Made by a program: the position numbers and the translations under genes | Assembly (NCBI GenBank): GCA_015232355.1 | Contig: JADFZW010000017.1 | Coordinates: 1 to 64,000, forward strand | DNA length: 64,000 nucleotides | Direction of reading: 5' to 3' | From: Oligoflexia bacterium | GTDB taxonomy: Bacteria; Bdellovibrionota; Bacteriovoracia; Bacteriovoracales; Bacteriovoracaceae | The notes under the pieces: generated by a model | The model's input: the letters and a program-made list of their open reading frames with translations, nothing else | Database searches by the model: none | Told to the model about the DNA's origin: nothing | Shown: one piece after another, positions 55,829 through 64,000 of the stretch | How positions within the stretch are numbered: the stretch's first letter is position 1 | Layout: each line of letters starts with the position of its first letter

Positions 55829-56423
55829 CAAAGAGGTTCTTCTAATCTGTGATTTAAATGTTTTTGTCATGGCATATATTTTTGATTCTTCATCTATGTT
55901 GAGTGAGCTGCCATATTTATTCGGTAAAATATTTATCCATCAAACTGTTTATGATGAGTTATCAAAGTGGCAAAAGTCAGTTGCAAAGAAAAAGAAATTT
56001 GGTGAAGGTTTAATTAATTCCATGCTTGAAAAATGTGGAGCAATGGTAATTTCAGAACCCATTTTAGCAGAACAAGAAAAAACAAAATATTTTCATAGGA
56101 TTTTATTGCTTGAAAAAGTATTGGAAGATGATGAAAAAAGCGCTGATACTTCATCTTCAGATAAGACCTATCTCGCTCTTGCAATCAAAACAAAAGCAAA
56201 TCTGGCCACTCAAGAAAAAACATTACGTAATGTTAGTCGAAAAGTATTAGGAGAAAAAAGAGTTTTTGATTTCTCAGATATGATAATTGATAAATTTCAT
56301 CAAGGTCAACTCGATAAGCAAAAAGTTGAAGATGGATTAAAAAATCTTGCTCATTATGAAGAAAACTTTGTAAAAGGAACTAGGCAAAATATATTCAAAG
56401 AAATTGGAATTTATAATAATTAA
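55812..56423 (+). CDS. PIN-domain (DUF4411-like) probable toxin
   Basis: From GTG 55812 the protein is 203 aa. GGAGGAGGG (55795-55802) lies 9 nt upstream; the ATG at 55773 would place this site inside the gene. The PIN fold acidic residues are visible: the first Asp in LICDLNVFVMAY, a Glu in YDELSKW and SSDKTYLALAIKTKANLATQEKTL near the C-terminal half. DUF4411-type PIN proteins commonly follow ImmA/IrrE regulators, as here. Expected activity is RNA cleavage restrained by the upstream XRE-ImmA protein. The C-terminal tail is Lys/Asn-rich. Confidence 0.7.
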   Translation: MIPQNDKEVLLICDLNVFVMAYIFDSSSMLSELPYLFGKIFIHQTVYDELSKWQKSVAKKKKFGEGLINSMLEKCGAMVISEPILAEQEKTKYFHRILLLEKVLEDDEKSADTSSSDKTYLALAIKTKANLATQEKTLRNVSRKVLGEKRVFDFSDMIIDKFHQGQLDKQKVEDGLKNLAHYEENFVKGTRQNIFKEIGIYNN

Positions 56424-56498
56424 AAACCACAGGAATTAAAAATCGACGATGTAACAATTAAATTTTTCTTCCCTAATAATTGCGTAATTCTAAATAAT

Positions 56499-58367
56499 TT
56501 AACTATTTCTTGGTACAGAAATGTAAAATGTTGATCCCTTCCCTTTAATGCTTTTGACCCAAGTTTTGCCATTGTGGATGTCCACAATATGCTTGACGAT
56601 GGCCAGGCCAAGACCTGTACCACCAGATTTTCGACTTCTTGTCTTATCCACTCTATAAAATCGTTCAAAAATGTGATCTAAATCATTAGCGGGAATTCCA
56701 ATACCTTTATCTTCAACAGCTATTACTAATTCATTCCCATCGCAAACATTAATAGCATCACCATCATTTACAACAATATCAATTCTACTATGGTCATTAC
56801 TGTATTTAATTGCATTATCAATTAAATTTACCATCGCCTGCTCAAATAACGGAATATTCACTTTCAATACAACGTGCTTATTACAGATTACATTTATATC
56901 TATTTTTTTTGTATTCAATTTCAAACTACAAATATCTATACTTTCTTCAATCATCTCAAACAAAGAGACACTTGTAAACTCCAGCTTAGCTCGCTTATGT
57001 TGTAATAATGAAAGCGTAAGCAAATCATCGATAATGGAAATCAATCTTTCGCTTTGTCTTCTTACAATGTTTAAGTACTTAAAAATCTCTTCTTTGTCGG
57101 TTACATTTTGATCAAAAATTGTATCGACAAATCCTTTTATGGAAGTAATCGGTGTTTTAAGTTCATGAGCAACATTTGAAACAAAATCTTGATGTTGTTT
57201 TTCAATTTCTTTTGCTTTACTTATATCAGAAATTATAATCAGAATTCCTATTCTATCACCAACATGATCGTATAGAGGGACCCCGCTTAATTGAAAAGTT
57301 TTATTCGTCACATTTCCAGATGCGGTGAAATCCTGTGATTGCACAGAACTTAGTATAACCTCTCTGACAACATGACCTCTTGAGTTTTTTATATTTGAAA
57401 TAAAGTCATAGCAGATTGAAAATTCACAAATTTCGTATACATATTTACCAGAATAATCATCGTCTTCTAATTCAAATAACCTGATTACTGCTCGATTTAA
57501 ATATAGAACATGATCATTATTATCAATTGCCAATACTCCTTCGCTCATGCTTGAGAAAAAAGCATCCAATTGTTGCTTCTGTCTTAAAAGATTATTCACT
57601 AATTGATTAAGAGAAACGGTTGTTTTATAAATAGAATTGTTCGAATCGCTATCATCTATTCTATCATTTAAACATGTGACAATCTTCTTTCTTTTTTTTA
57701 TCTCCTCCAAGTTCGACTCAATCTTTTTAGCTACAAGTAAGCAAATTAACAACAATAATCCCATTGGTAGCAAATAAATAACAGTTAAGATCATTGTCCA
57801 GTAATTATTTAGACCTGTAATAACTTGTGATATTTTGAGTACAAAAATAGTATTTGTTTTATTATCTCTTATTGAAGACAATAGATTTAATTTTTTTTTA
57901 TTTTTATCCATCATTAGGTCTTTTTCAATTTCTACATAAAAACTATTTCCACCTAACCTTCCCACTTTTTCAATCTCTTGTGATCGTAATTTATTCTTAT
58001 CGTCTTTATCTAAATCATCAACATAGGAGTATATTATACATTCTGTTTGATGGTTACAGCGATATATATCGATTTGAGTATGCAATCTCATATTAAGATT
58101 GTTTACCAGTTTTACTAGTACAGCTTGATCTTCCTTATCTCCATTTTTTTCCCTTAATAAAATATTTCGGAGTTTTTTTTCAATTACATCAGATTTAATT
58201 AACAAATCATTTTTTATCTCCTGATAATAAAATTCATTAATGATCTTATTGGTAAAAAACATAATAAAAAGATAAATAATTAAAATTGCGGATACAGCTA
58301 TTAATTTGCTATACTTGGTGACAAACAAATTCTTTCTAAGAAATAAATTAGGTAGATCAAAATTCAT
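56499..58367 (-). CDS. PhoR-like membrane sensor histidine kinase
   Basis: 622 aa. Two membrane segments (about residues 20-40 and 188-210) enclose a periplasmic domain of about 145 aa. There follow a linker, a PAS domain (MSEGVLAIDNNDHVLYLNRAV), HisKA with the phosphoacceptor H401 in FVSNVAHELKTPITSIKG, and HATPase_c with N box (NLIDNAIKYS), G1 (VEDKGIGIP), F (FERFYRVDK) and G2 (GGTGLGLAIVKHI) boxes. It overlaps the response regulator gene by 4 bp (58364-58367), so the two are coupled. The output is probably the PhoB-like regulator. The signal is unknown. Confidence 0.92.
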   Translation of the reverse strand: MNFDLPNLFLRKNLFVTKYSKLIAVSAILIIYLFIMFFTNKIINEFYYQEIKNDLLIKSDVIEKKLRNILLREKNGDKEDQAVLVKLVNNLNMRLHTQIDIYRCNHQTECIIYSYVDDLDKDDKNKLRSQEIEKVGRLGGNSFYVEIEKDLMMDKNKKKLNLLSSIRDNKTNTIFVLKISQVITGLNNYWTMILTVIYLLPMGLLLLICLLVAKKIESNLEEIKKRKKIVTCLNDRIDDSDSNNSIYKTTVSLNQLVNNLLRQKQQLDAFFSSMSEGVLAIDNNDHVLYLNRAVIRLFELEDDDYSGKYVYEICEFSICYDFISNIKNSRGHVVREVILSSVQSQDFTASGNVTNKTFQLSGVPLYDHVGDRIGILIIISDISKAKEIEKQHQDFVSNVAHELKTPITSIKGFVDTIFDQNVTDKEEIFKYLNIVRRQSERLISIIDDLLTLSLLQHKRAKLEFTSVSLFEMIEESIDICSLKLNTKKIDINVICNKHVVLKVNIPLFEQAMVNLIDNAIKYSNDHSRIDIVVNDGDAINVCDGNELVIAVEDKGIGIPANDLDHIFERFYRVDKTRSRKSGGTGLGLAIVKHIVDIHNGKTWVKSIKGKGSTFYISVPRNS

Positions 58368-59068
58368 ATGATCTCTTTTAAACGATATCCAACTCCTCTA
58401 ACTGTTTCAATATAATCCCAAGGTAACATCTTCTTTCTGAGGGCCACAACCTGAACATCAATCGAGCGATTGGTAACATTATAGTCTTGGCCGCGAGTGC
58501 TCTCTATTATTTGATCACGAGTTAAAACCCATCCAGGTTTTTGTGATAATAAGTAGATCAATTGAAATTCCAAAAATGTCAAATCTAAAACTTTTTCTTC
58601 AATAGAAATTTCTCTTTTTTGAACATTTATTTTCATATTATTAACAGTAATAATGTTTTGCTTAAATTTTTTATCTCCTTTTAAAGCAACTCTCTTTAAA
58701 ATATTATTAACTCTAGCAACTAAAACCTTCGGTGCAAACGGCTTACTAATATAGTCATCTGCACCCAACTCAAGTCCACTAACGATATCTTCTTCACTAC
58801 CCTTTGCTGTCACCATTACCACCGGAATATCAGCAAACTCTGTTTGATTTTTTATTTGTGAGCAAAAATCAAGGCCATTAAGACAAGGTAGCATTAGATC
58901 AAGAATAATTAAATCGGGAACTATTTTTTTTAGCATTAACAATGCATCCTTTGCATTATTAAATATTAGTGTTTGATATGAGCTTTTTAATAAATTAACC
59001 GAAATCAATTCAGCGATATCATCCTCATCCTCGATTATAAAAATTAACTTAGTTGATTTCAGAAACAC
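58364..59068 (-). CDS. OmpR/PhoB-family response regulator
   Basis: 234 aa. The receiver domain has E13/D14, the phosphoacceptor D57 (LIILDLMLP), T87 and K109. A C-terminal winged helix follows (ITVNNMKINVQKREISIEE ... VDVQVVALRKKM, ending ETVRGVGYRL). It is a DNA-binding transcription factor activated by the adjacent kinase. The start is GTG at 59068 with GGGGG nearby. It lies 31 bp after the sensor-domain protein gene (59100-59897), so the three are likely one operon. PhoB (phosphate), KdpE or similar cannot be told apart. Confidence 0.92.
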   Translation of the reverse strand: MFLKSTKLIFIIEDEDDIAELISVNLLKSSYQTLIFNNAKDALLMLKKIVPDLIILDLMLPCLNGLDFCSQIKNQTEFADIPVVMVTAKGSEEDIVSGLELGADDYISKPFAPKVLVARVNNILKRVALKGDKKFKQNIITVNNMKINVQKREISIEEKVLDLTFLEFQLIYLLSQKPGWVLTRDQIIESTRGQDYNVTNRSIDVQVVALRKKMLPWDYIETVRGVGYRLKEII

Positions 59069-59099
59069 TTACCCCCAATTTTTTTAAAAACCCTTTCTA

Positions 59100-59897
59100 T
59101 TATTTTTTATTAAAATCAAGCGCATTTTCTTTTTCAAAACGTTTATTTGTATTATCAAAAGTTTCTAGCATCGACTTCATCGAACTTAGACACTCAACAA
59201 CTTCTTGCTCCTCAAATTTTGTTGTGTTTGTAACCCTGTTAATTTTCTTAACAATTAAGTTGTAACCCATATAACCGATGAGAATGAAGCTAATAACTAA
59301 CAAAAAATTTATAAACAATAATAGCACGGAAAATCTATTAATATGCTCCGTTGCCTTTACCTCATCATAAACATTCTTTTCTGTTGAAATTTTTATTATC
59401 TTATCAATATCTGCGCGATGTTTTTCGTATTTAATTAACATATTTCCAAACACTACATCTTCAGCAATTTGGTAATTTCCTCTTAAGATAGCGGGGATAA
59501 AAATCTTATCTCTGATAGATAAAAAATCTATCCCTGAGATATAGGCATTTTTAAAATAGATATTTCGGATGTTATCTTTATCTACATTACTAACTAACTT
59601 TTTATTCCAATATGATGCTCTCTCGAAATACTCATCCTTTAATTTATCACCTTTTAAAATAAGGTTTTTTAATTTTACAGGGTCTCTTTCTCTCAACGTC
59701 TGTAAAACAACAAGATAAGATTCCACCAAATATTGTGGTGGTGGAAGAATATCTGCCACTAAATCTTTATCATCAATAATTTCTTGATATATTGGACCTT
59801 TAATCCATAGATTGTCCTCCATAGATAAAATATAAGTTATTGCCGCTATCAATATTAGATTAATGATTATGAGTAAAAATAAAACTTTGTTCTTCAA
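59100..59897 (-). CDS. Membrane protein with solo chemoreceptor-like ILPPP sensor domain
   Basis: 265 aa. An N-terminal membrane segment (residues 5-24), a periplasmic four-helix-like domain (about 30-175) with KDLVADILPPPQYLVESYLV and a final KYEKHRADIDK, a second membrane segment (about 192-215), then a short cytoplasmic tail with a helix. The domain is homologous to that of the chemoreceptor at 61.6-63.6 kb and to both halves of the secreted protein at 60.5-61.6 kb. There is no HAMP, kinase or MCP signalling domain. It lies 31 bp upstream of the PhoB/PhoR-like pair, so it may be an accessory sensor for that kinase. A truncated chemoreceptor is the alternative. Confidence 0.7.
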   Translation of the reverse strand: MKNKVLFLLIIINLILIAAITYILSMEDNLWIKGPIYQEIIDDKDLVADILPPPQYLVESYLVVLQTLRERDPVKLKNLILKGDKLKDEYFERASYWNKKLVSNVDKDNIRNIYFKNAYISGIDFLSIRDKIFIPAILRGNYQIAEDVVFGNMLIKYEKHRADIDKIIKISTEKNVYDEVKATEHINRFSVLLLFINFLLVISFILIGYMGYNLIVKKINRVTNTTKFEEQEVVECLSSMKSMLETFDNTNKRFEKENALDFNKK

Positions 59898-59981
59898 TCA
59901 TGTATCCCTATAAAAGATTCCCTCAAATATTATTTTAAATTCAAAGAGTAATTTATGACAATCGTTAATTTATCTAGAATT

Positions 59982-60017
59982 TCAGTTTAATCAGTTTAAT
60001 CAGTTTAATCAGTTTAA
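59982..60017. repeat. 9-bp tandem repeat (TCAGTTTAA x4)
   Basis: Four perfect copies between the sensor-domain gene and the broken chemoreceptor. They are in the likely promoter/leader region of the sensor-PhoB-PhoR operon. Copy-number change could alter promoter or leader spacing. Confidence 0.9.
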
Positions 60018-60031
60018 ATAAGTATACTTGA

Positions 60032-60467
60032 CTAATTCCCAAATCTAATATTTAGCATTTCATTGATATGTGCGATCTCTCTATTCATCTCTCGACTGGA
60101 AGAGGCCAATTGATCGACAACTAAATTTAGTTCCTGATTGGTAGAATCTAGTTCACTCATGGTGGAGTTAATTTCACTGACAGCATTATACTGCGTTTGA
60201 TTGCCAACAGAAACTTGACTAATCAATTGCTGAATTTCAGAGATCTTTGCGAAAATCTCCTTTGTCTTACGGTTGGTATTTTCAACAATTTTTTGTCCCA
60301 AATCTACTTTTTGCAATGACAATTCAATGTGCCTACTAATGTCCTTGGCCGATTCTGCGCTCCTTCGTCTGATATATCAAAAACGATATGCTGGAAATTG
60401 ATGATAGCAATACAAAAAAACTCCCAACTAAAATAATCATTGAGAAAATACGATTATAATTTATCAT
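60032..60467 (-). pseudogene. Internally deleted chemoreceptor (MCP)
   Basis: Reading leftward from ATG 60467 gives a membrane-anchor start (YNRIFSMIILVGSFFVLL). About 40 codons later reading jumps into the MCP signalling hairpin in another frame: RRSAESAKDISRHIELSLQ, which matches the sequence just after the hairpin tip of chemoreceptors, then coiled coil SELDSTNQELNLVVDQLASSSREM and a stop at 60032. The sensor, HAMP and the tip itself are missing, so a large internal deletion plus a frameshift is inferred. The track-like open frame at 60032-60322 is its surviving piece. Confidence 0.75.
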
Positions 60468-60479
60468 AAAATTCCAGTT

Positions 60480-61595
60480 TTATTTTAATTTAGCAGCAAC
60501 CTCATTTTCTATATTTTTATATGTTTTAGTGGCCAAAACCACTAATTCATCAATCACCTTGCGATGAGATTCATAAGCGTTCTTTAAATCCTTTCTAGCA
60601 GTTATTCTGGCCTGAACTAAGTTCAAATCTTTTATGGCCGTAGCAAAATTGCCCTTGTACGTAGTAAAAAAATTTGTTGCAGCATCAGTTGATTGTTTAC
60701 ACATTAAATCCTTAATTTTAGCTTCTTCACCACTTTGACCAGCTAAGGTTTTTAACCAATATTCTTGTCTCTCATTATAACCTCCGCTACCCTCTATTAA
60801 TTTCTTTCCGTATTCAAACCATTCATTTGCTTTTTCTTTATTACCAATCTCCAACTCATCTATTACCATTAATGAAACCAAATATAATTCAATAATATAT
60901 TTAGGTGGAGGTAAGATGTCGTTAACAACATCTTTAAGATTCATGATTTTTTTATAGAGAGCACCTTTAATAACTATTTCATCTTTTTTACCACTAGCTG
61001 CTTTTTCTTGGGCCACTTTTTCTAAAGACGCCTGTTCTTTGTTGGCCATCGCCACTATTTGATCAACAATCTTTCTATGTTCTTCATAAAATTTTTTCAA
61101 TTCTGTTCGAGCAATTTTGTTAGCAACCTCACGTTTTCCGGCATTAACCGCTTCCGCCCACGCACCATCTCTTACCTTATAAAATTCTTTGGCCGGAGCC
61201 GCTGCTTTATTAACCAAGAGATCCTTAATATTCTCAAAATCTTTTAGTTCATCCGACCAAAATTTAAGTCGCGCAAGATACCCTTCTGGACCATTTTCAA
61301 GATTTTTTCCATACTCTAATAAACTCTTAATTCTATTTTGATCAGCACCACCACGTTTGTCCATTTCATCTAGAATTTGCATTACCACCAAATATGATTC
61401 AATAATATAACAAGGTGGCGGTAAAATATCTGCAATCAAATCCTGCATAGTAGTGATCTTTTTATAGTAAGAACCATTTATCAAAAGATCATCGCTTACT
61501 GCGGACATAACATTTTTAAATGGCCAAGAAATAAGAAAAATTAATGTTATTAATAAAAATGCCCTCATACTAAAAAATCTCATAGAAATCATCAT
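60480..61595 (-). CDS. Secreted protein made of two tandem ILPPP sensor-like domains
   Basis: 371 aa. A signal sequence (residues 8-30) is followed by domain 1 (about 38-190, with [16 protein letters not shown]) and domain 2 (about 208-370, with NDILPPPKYIIELYLV). Each repeats the pattern NG.YY.KI...D......ILPPP.YIIE.YLV...W...L...AA.EFY..R...A......L...YE.HR..ID. Neither has a signalling domain, and no second membrane segment is seen. It is therefore predicted to be periplasmic or exported, which is atypical for a domain otherwise known from chemoreceptors. AAGGAG and AAGG precede the ATG. It lies 46 bp after the chemoreceptor gene, so probably shares its promoter. Confidence 0.75.
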   Translation of the reverse strand: MMISMRFFSMRAFLLITLIFLISWPFKNVMSAVSDDLLINGSYYKKITTMQDLIADILPPPCYIIESYLVVMQILDEMDKRGGADQNRIKSLLEYGKNLENGPEGYLARLKFWSDELKDFENIKDLLVNKAAAPAKEFYKVRDGAWAEAVNAGKREVANKIARTELKKFYEEHRKIVDQIVAMANKEQASLEKVAQEKAASGKKDEIVIKGALYKKIMNLKDVVNDILPPPKYIIELYLVSLMVIDELEIGNKEKANEWFEYGKKLIEGSGGYNERQEYWLKTLAGQSGEEAKIKDLMCKQSTDAATNFFTTYKGNFATAIKDLNLVQARITARKDLKNAYESHRKVIDELVVLATKTYKNIENEVAAKLK

Positions 61596-61641
61596 TCCTT
61601 TCTCCTTTGTAATTAAAATTAAAAAATAAAAAATAATCCAA

Positions 61642-63585
61642 TCAAGCTACTAACTTGATTGATACAACATTATCACATTCTTTTTGTTCTATTTTTTTTG
61701 ATAAATTATCTTTATTAAAATCAAAATTATTTTGCAAATTTTCATTTACAGTAAATCTAGATATCATCTTTGCTAACAAAGATGATTGCGAACTCATATT
61801 ATCTGCTAATACTGAAGATTCTCTCGCATTTTCAGTATTACGTTTCATCACACTTTCAACATTTTTTAGGCCAATATTTACTTGAGAAACACCCTGTGCT
61901 TGTTCATTTGATGCTACAGATATTTGAGCATTTAATTGACTGACTTCTGTGATCCCCTCAACAATTTTTCCTAGAGCTTCAGCGGTACCTTTTGCAATGT
62001 TAACCCCTTGATTGACTTTTTCTATCGAATCTTCTATCAAAGTTGTAGTCTCTTTAGCGGCCTCCGCACTTCTCGCTGCCAAATTTCTTACTTCCTCTGC
62101 AACGACAGCAAATCCTTTACCATGTTTTCCAGCGCGAGCTGCCTCTACCGCCGCATTTAATGCCAATAAATTTGTTTGAAAAGCTATCTCATCGATCACC
62201 TTAATTATTTTAGAAATATTTTGACTAGCAGTACTTATATCCACCATGGAATTTAACATGCTATTCATTTGTTTGTTTCCATACGAAGCATGTTCTTGAA
62301 CACCTACTGTACAATTTTTTGCTCTGGCGGAATTTTCAGCATTACTATTTATCTGTGCGCTGATTTGGGTCATAGAAGTACTGATCTCCTCTAAAGCACT
62401 TGATTGCTGAGTGGCCCCAACGTGCATAAGGTTACTGTTTTCAGAAACTTTTTTTGCGTATTGATCTACCTCTGTAATCGTTTTTCTCAAATTTATAATC
62501 ACTCCTCTTATCGATTCAACGGACATGTTTACAGCAATTTTCATTCTATCGTAGTGTCCCTGATATGAACCTTTTACTTTTTCTTCTAGATTGCCATCCC
62601 CTAGATTACTTAGTACTAACATAACCTCGTTAATAGGTGTTACAACACCATTTAAAATACTATTCACACCTTCTGCAATTTTACTATAATCACCCTTATA
62701 AGATGAAACATCTATTCTTTGAGTTAAATCTCCACTATTACAACTAGTAATTAAATCTTTTAATCCCAGGTTGAAATTATTTAAAGTTTCAACTAAATAA
62801 TTTATAGCATTTATACATTCTCCAACTTCATCATTATTGGTATGATTAATTTTTTTTAAATCACCATCTGATATCTTATTGGCAGCATTTTTTATTGAAC
62901 CTAGTCCATTTGTTATAGTGTTTACAATTAATCTAATAGAGATTATAGCAATTGAAATAAACATAATTCCCAGAATTGAAATTATCGTAAATGCTGAACT
63001 AATAAATGTCTGAGTATCTTTTTCAATTTGCTCATTTTTTTTGATTGTAGCTTCTACCGCCTTTTCAATAGCTAATCTATGATCTTCGTATCTTTTAAAC
63101 ATTTCTCCATAGATCAATGCTTCCGCTGTATCTCGATCATTATTTAATATAGCAGGTATATATTTTTCATCACGTAGTTTAAAAAACTCCATAGCATTTT
63201 CTGATGATTTTTGAAGAAAATATTCATAGATAATAGGGTCTTCGCTTTTAGAAATATGTCCTTGCCAAAATTTATTGCGTTCAATGAATTCATTTTTAAG
63301 TTTCTCACTCTTCTCGACTAATATTTTAATTTTATCTTTATTGTATTCACGTAAAATCTGTAAACATACCAAGTAGGATTCTATTATGTACTCAGGCGGA
63401 GGTAGAATGTCAGCGATTAAATCTTTTCCTAAAACTATCTTATTATAGTATGTACCATTAACTTTTATCCGTTCAATCATAGAAACGGAAATTACAGCTG
63501 CTACTAAAATAAAAATACCCAACAAAAGAAAAGTAAAAGAAATTTTTTGTTTTATGCTAAAGTTAATACCTGTTTGTGATGTCAT
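61642..63585 (-). CDS. Methyl-accepting chemotaxis protein with ILPPP sensor domain
   Basis: 647 aa. Membrane segment (residues 15-37), periplasmic sensor (about 41-190, [20 protein letters not shown]), second segment (about 197-220), HAMP and a second HAMP-like linker (about 222-330), then the signalling domain with the conserved hairpin [45 protein letters not shown]. It inserts into the inner membrane and couples to CheW/CheA. No NWETF-type C-terminal pentapeptide is present. AGGAGAG lies upstream of the ATG, and a sigma-28-type promoter lies just before it. It heads the cluster of sensor-domain genes. Confidence 0.93.
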   Translation of the reverse strand: MTSQTGINFSIKQKISFTFLLLGIFILVAAVISVSMIERIKVNGTYYNKIVLGKDLIADILPPPEYIIESYLVCLQILREYNKDKIKILVEKSEKLKNEFIERNKFWQGHISKSEDPIIYEYFLQKSSENAMEFFKLRDEKYIPAILNNDRDTAEALIYGEMFKRYEDHRLAIEKAVEATIKKNEQIEKDTQTFISSAFTIISILGIMFISIAIISIRLIVNTITNGLGSIKNAANKISDGDLKKINHTNNDEVGECINAINYLVETLNNFNLGLKDLITSCNSGDLTQRIDVSSYKGDYSKIAEGVNSILNGVVTPINEVMLVLSNLGDGNLEEKVKGSYQGHYDRMKIAVNMSVESIRGVIINLRKTITEVDQYAKKVSENSNLMHVGATQQSSALEEISTSMTQISAQINSNAENSARAKNCTVGVQEHASYGNKQMNSMLNSMVDISTASQNISKIIKVIDEIAFQTNLLALNAAVEAARAGKHGKGFAVVAEEVRNLAARSAEAAKETTTLIEDSIEKVNQGVNIAKGTAEALGKIVEGITEVSQLNAQISVASNEQAQGVSQVNIGLKNVESVMKRNTENARESSVLADNMSSQSSLLAKMISRFTVNENLQNNFDFNKDNLSKKIEQKECDNVVSIKLVA

Positions 63586-63607
63586 TAAAGCTCTCCTGTG
63601 ATTTTGA

Positions 63608-63634
63608 TTATCAGCTAAAATAGTTCTTCATTTA
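63608..63634 (-). promoter_or_regulatory. Sigma-28 (FliA)-type promoter for the chemoreceptor
   Basis: On the minus strand TAAA (63634-63631) is followed after exactly 15 nt by GCTGATAA (63615-63608). The classic consensus is TAAA-N15-GCCGATAA, so 11 of 12 positions match. Transcription would begin about 16 nt before the ATG, just upstream of the ribosome site AGGAGAG. This ties the chemoreceptor to a flagellar sigma factor. Confidence 0.7.
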
Positions 63635-64000
63635 TATTTAATTCTATCACTGGCCATTTATTTTTTATTTGAATGATATTTTTTCCTATTTTCTTAATTG
63701 TTTTTTCTTTTTCTCACATTCACTCTACCGCCTTATCGTTTTTATACTTTTTATTCTTATGAAATATTGTTTGTGTTTGATTATATTTATATTAGAGTTT
63801 TGTTAGAATACATGTAATCTTTAATTGAGTATCTCTTAGTTAAATTAAAAACTAACTCTAATTTATTGTTTTTTAAGTAAATTATTTATTGATATCTGAA
63901 ATGCTCAACAACTATTTTGAAATAGTGTGCAAGTTGATTTTTAAAAAGAATGATTATAATTTATTATTAGTTCCATTTTTATTTTTGAATAAATTTATTA
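63635..64000. other. AT-rich intergenic sequence to the right edge
   Basis: About 365 bp with no supported gene, tRNA or hairpin. It is strongly AT-rich, with T-runs and A-runs on both strands, and leads into the next window. No promoter other than the sigma-28-type site at 63608-63634 can be singled out. Confidence 0.45.

Overview
The window is AT-rich Gram-negative chromosomal DNA. The genes include lipoproteins with lipobox cysteines, a type II secretion system (T2SS), an outer-membrane-type beta protein, an AgmX/PglI-type domain, a PhoB/PhoR-like two-component pair and a chemoreceptor with a sigma-28-type promoter. This mix, with large secreted metalloproteases and a CGVxxYN-repeat protein, fits the Bdellovibrionota (Bacteriovorax/Halobacteriovorax-like predators) best. 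That placement is inference from gene content; there is no rRNA or other marker here.

Layout. 1-9.9 kb: a gene entering from the left edge, a signal-peptide MGDG-synthase-like glycosyltransferase, a stand-alone CZB zinc protein, a very large metalloprotease lipoprotein, a 210-bp MITE-like element and an MltD-type lytic transglycosylase. 9.9-20.2 kb: a split T2SS cluster. PPTase-gspC-gspD-gspE run leftward and murD-gspF-gspG run rightward. 20.2-28.7 kb: a divergent enolase, a beta-rich envelope protein, a protein with a GlyGly-CTERM-like tail, and a five-gene YbhGFSR-type ABC exporter operon. 28.8-34.0 kb: tRNA-Pro, a truncated nitrilase, a 950-aa transaminase/acyl-ACP-reductase fusion, a decayed AAA ATPase and a decayed IS1634-family transposase. 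34.2-37.6 kb: an SGNH hydrolase and a polytopic membrane protein, probably for surface glycan.

37.8-54.0 kb is accessory DNA. Two near-equal 397-bp direct repeats, each an integrase 3' remnant plus a tRNA-Ser-like 3'-end core, bracket about 15.4 kb. Inside are an XRE regulator, an operon of AgmX-domain and small lipoproteins, a Cys-rich metalloprotease lipoprotein, a Cys-repeat secreted protein, and a 1890-aa secreted polymorphic toxin. The toxin ends in a ParB-like nuclease tip and is followed directly by a candidate immunity gene. Beyond the right repeat (54.2-56.4 kb) lies an XRE-ImmA/IrrE plus PIN module.

56.5-63.6 kb is a leftward sensory cluster. A chemoreceptor, a secreted two-domain protein, a deleted chemoreceptor and a membrane protein share, apart from the deleted one, an 'ILPPPxYIxExYLV' sensor domain (four copies). 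The membrane protein is in line with a PhoB/PhoR-type pair. The strongest candidates for under-described biology are this stand-alone sensor-domain family, the toxin/immunity island, the reductase-transaminase fusion and the enolase paralogue.
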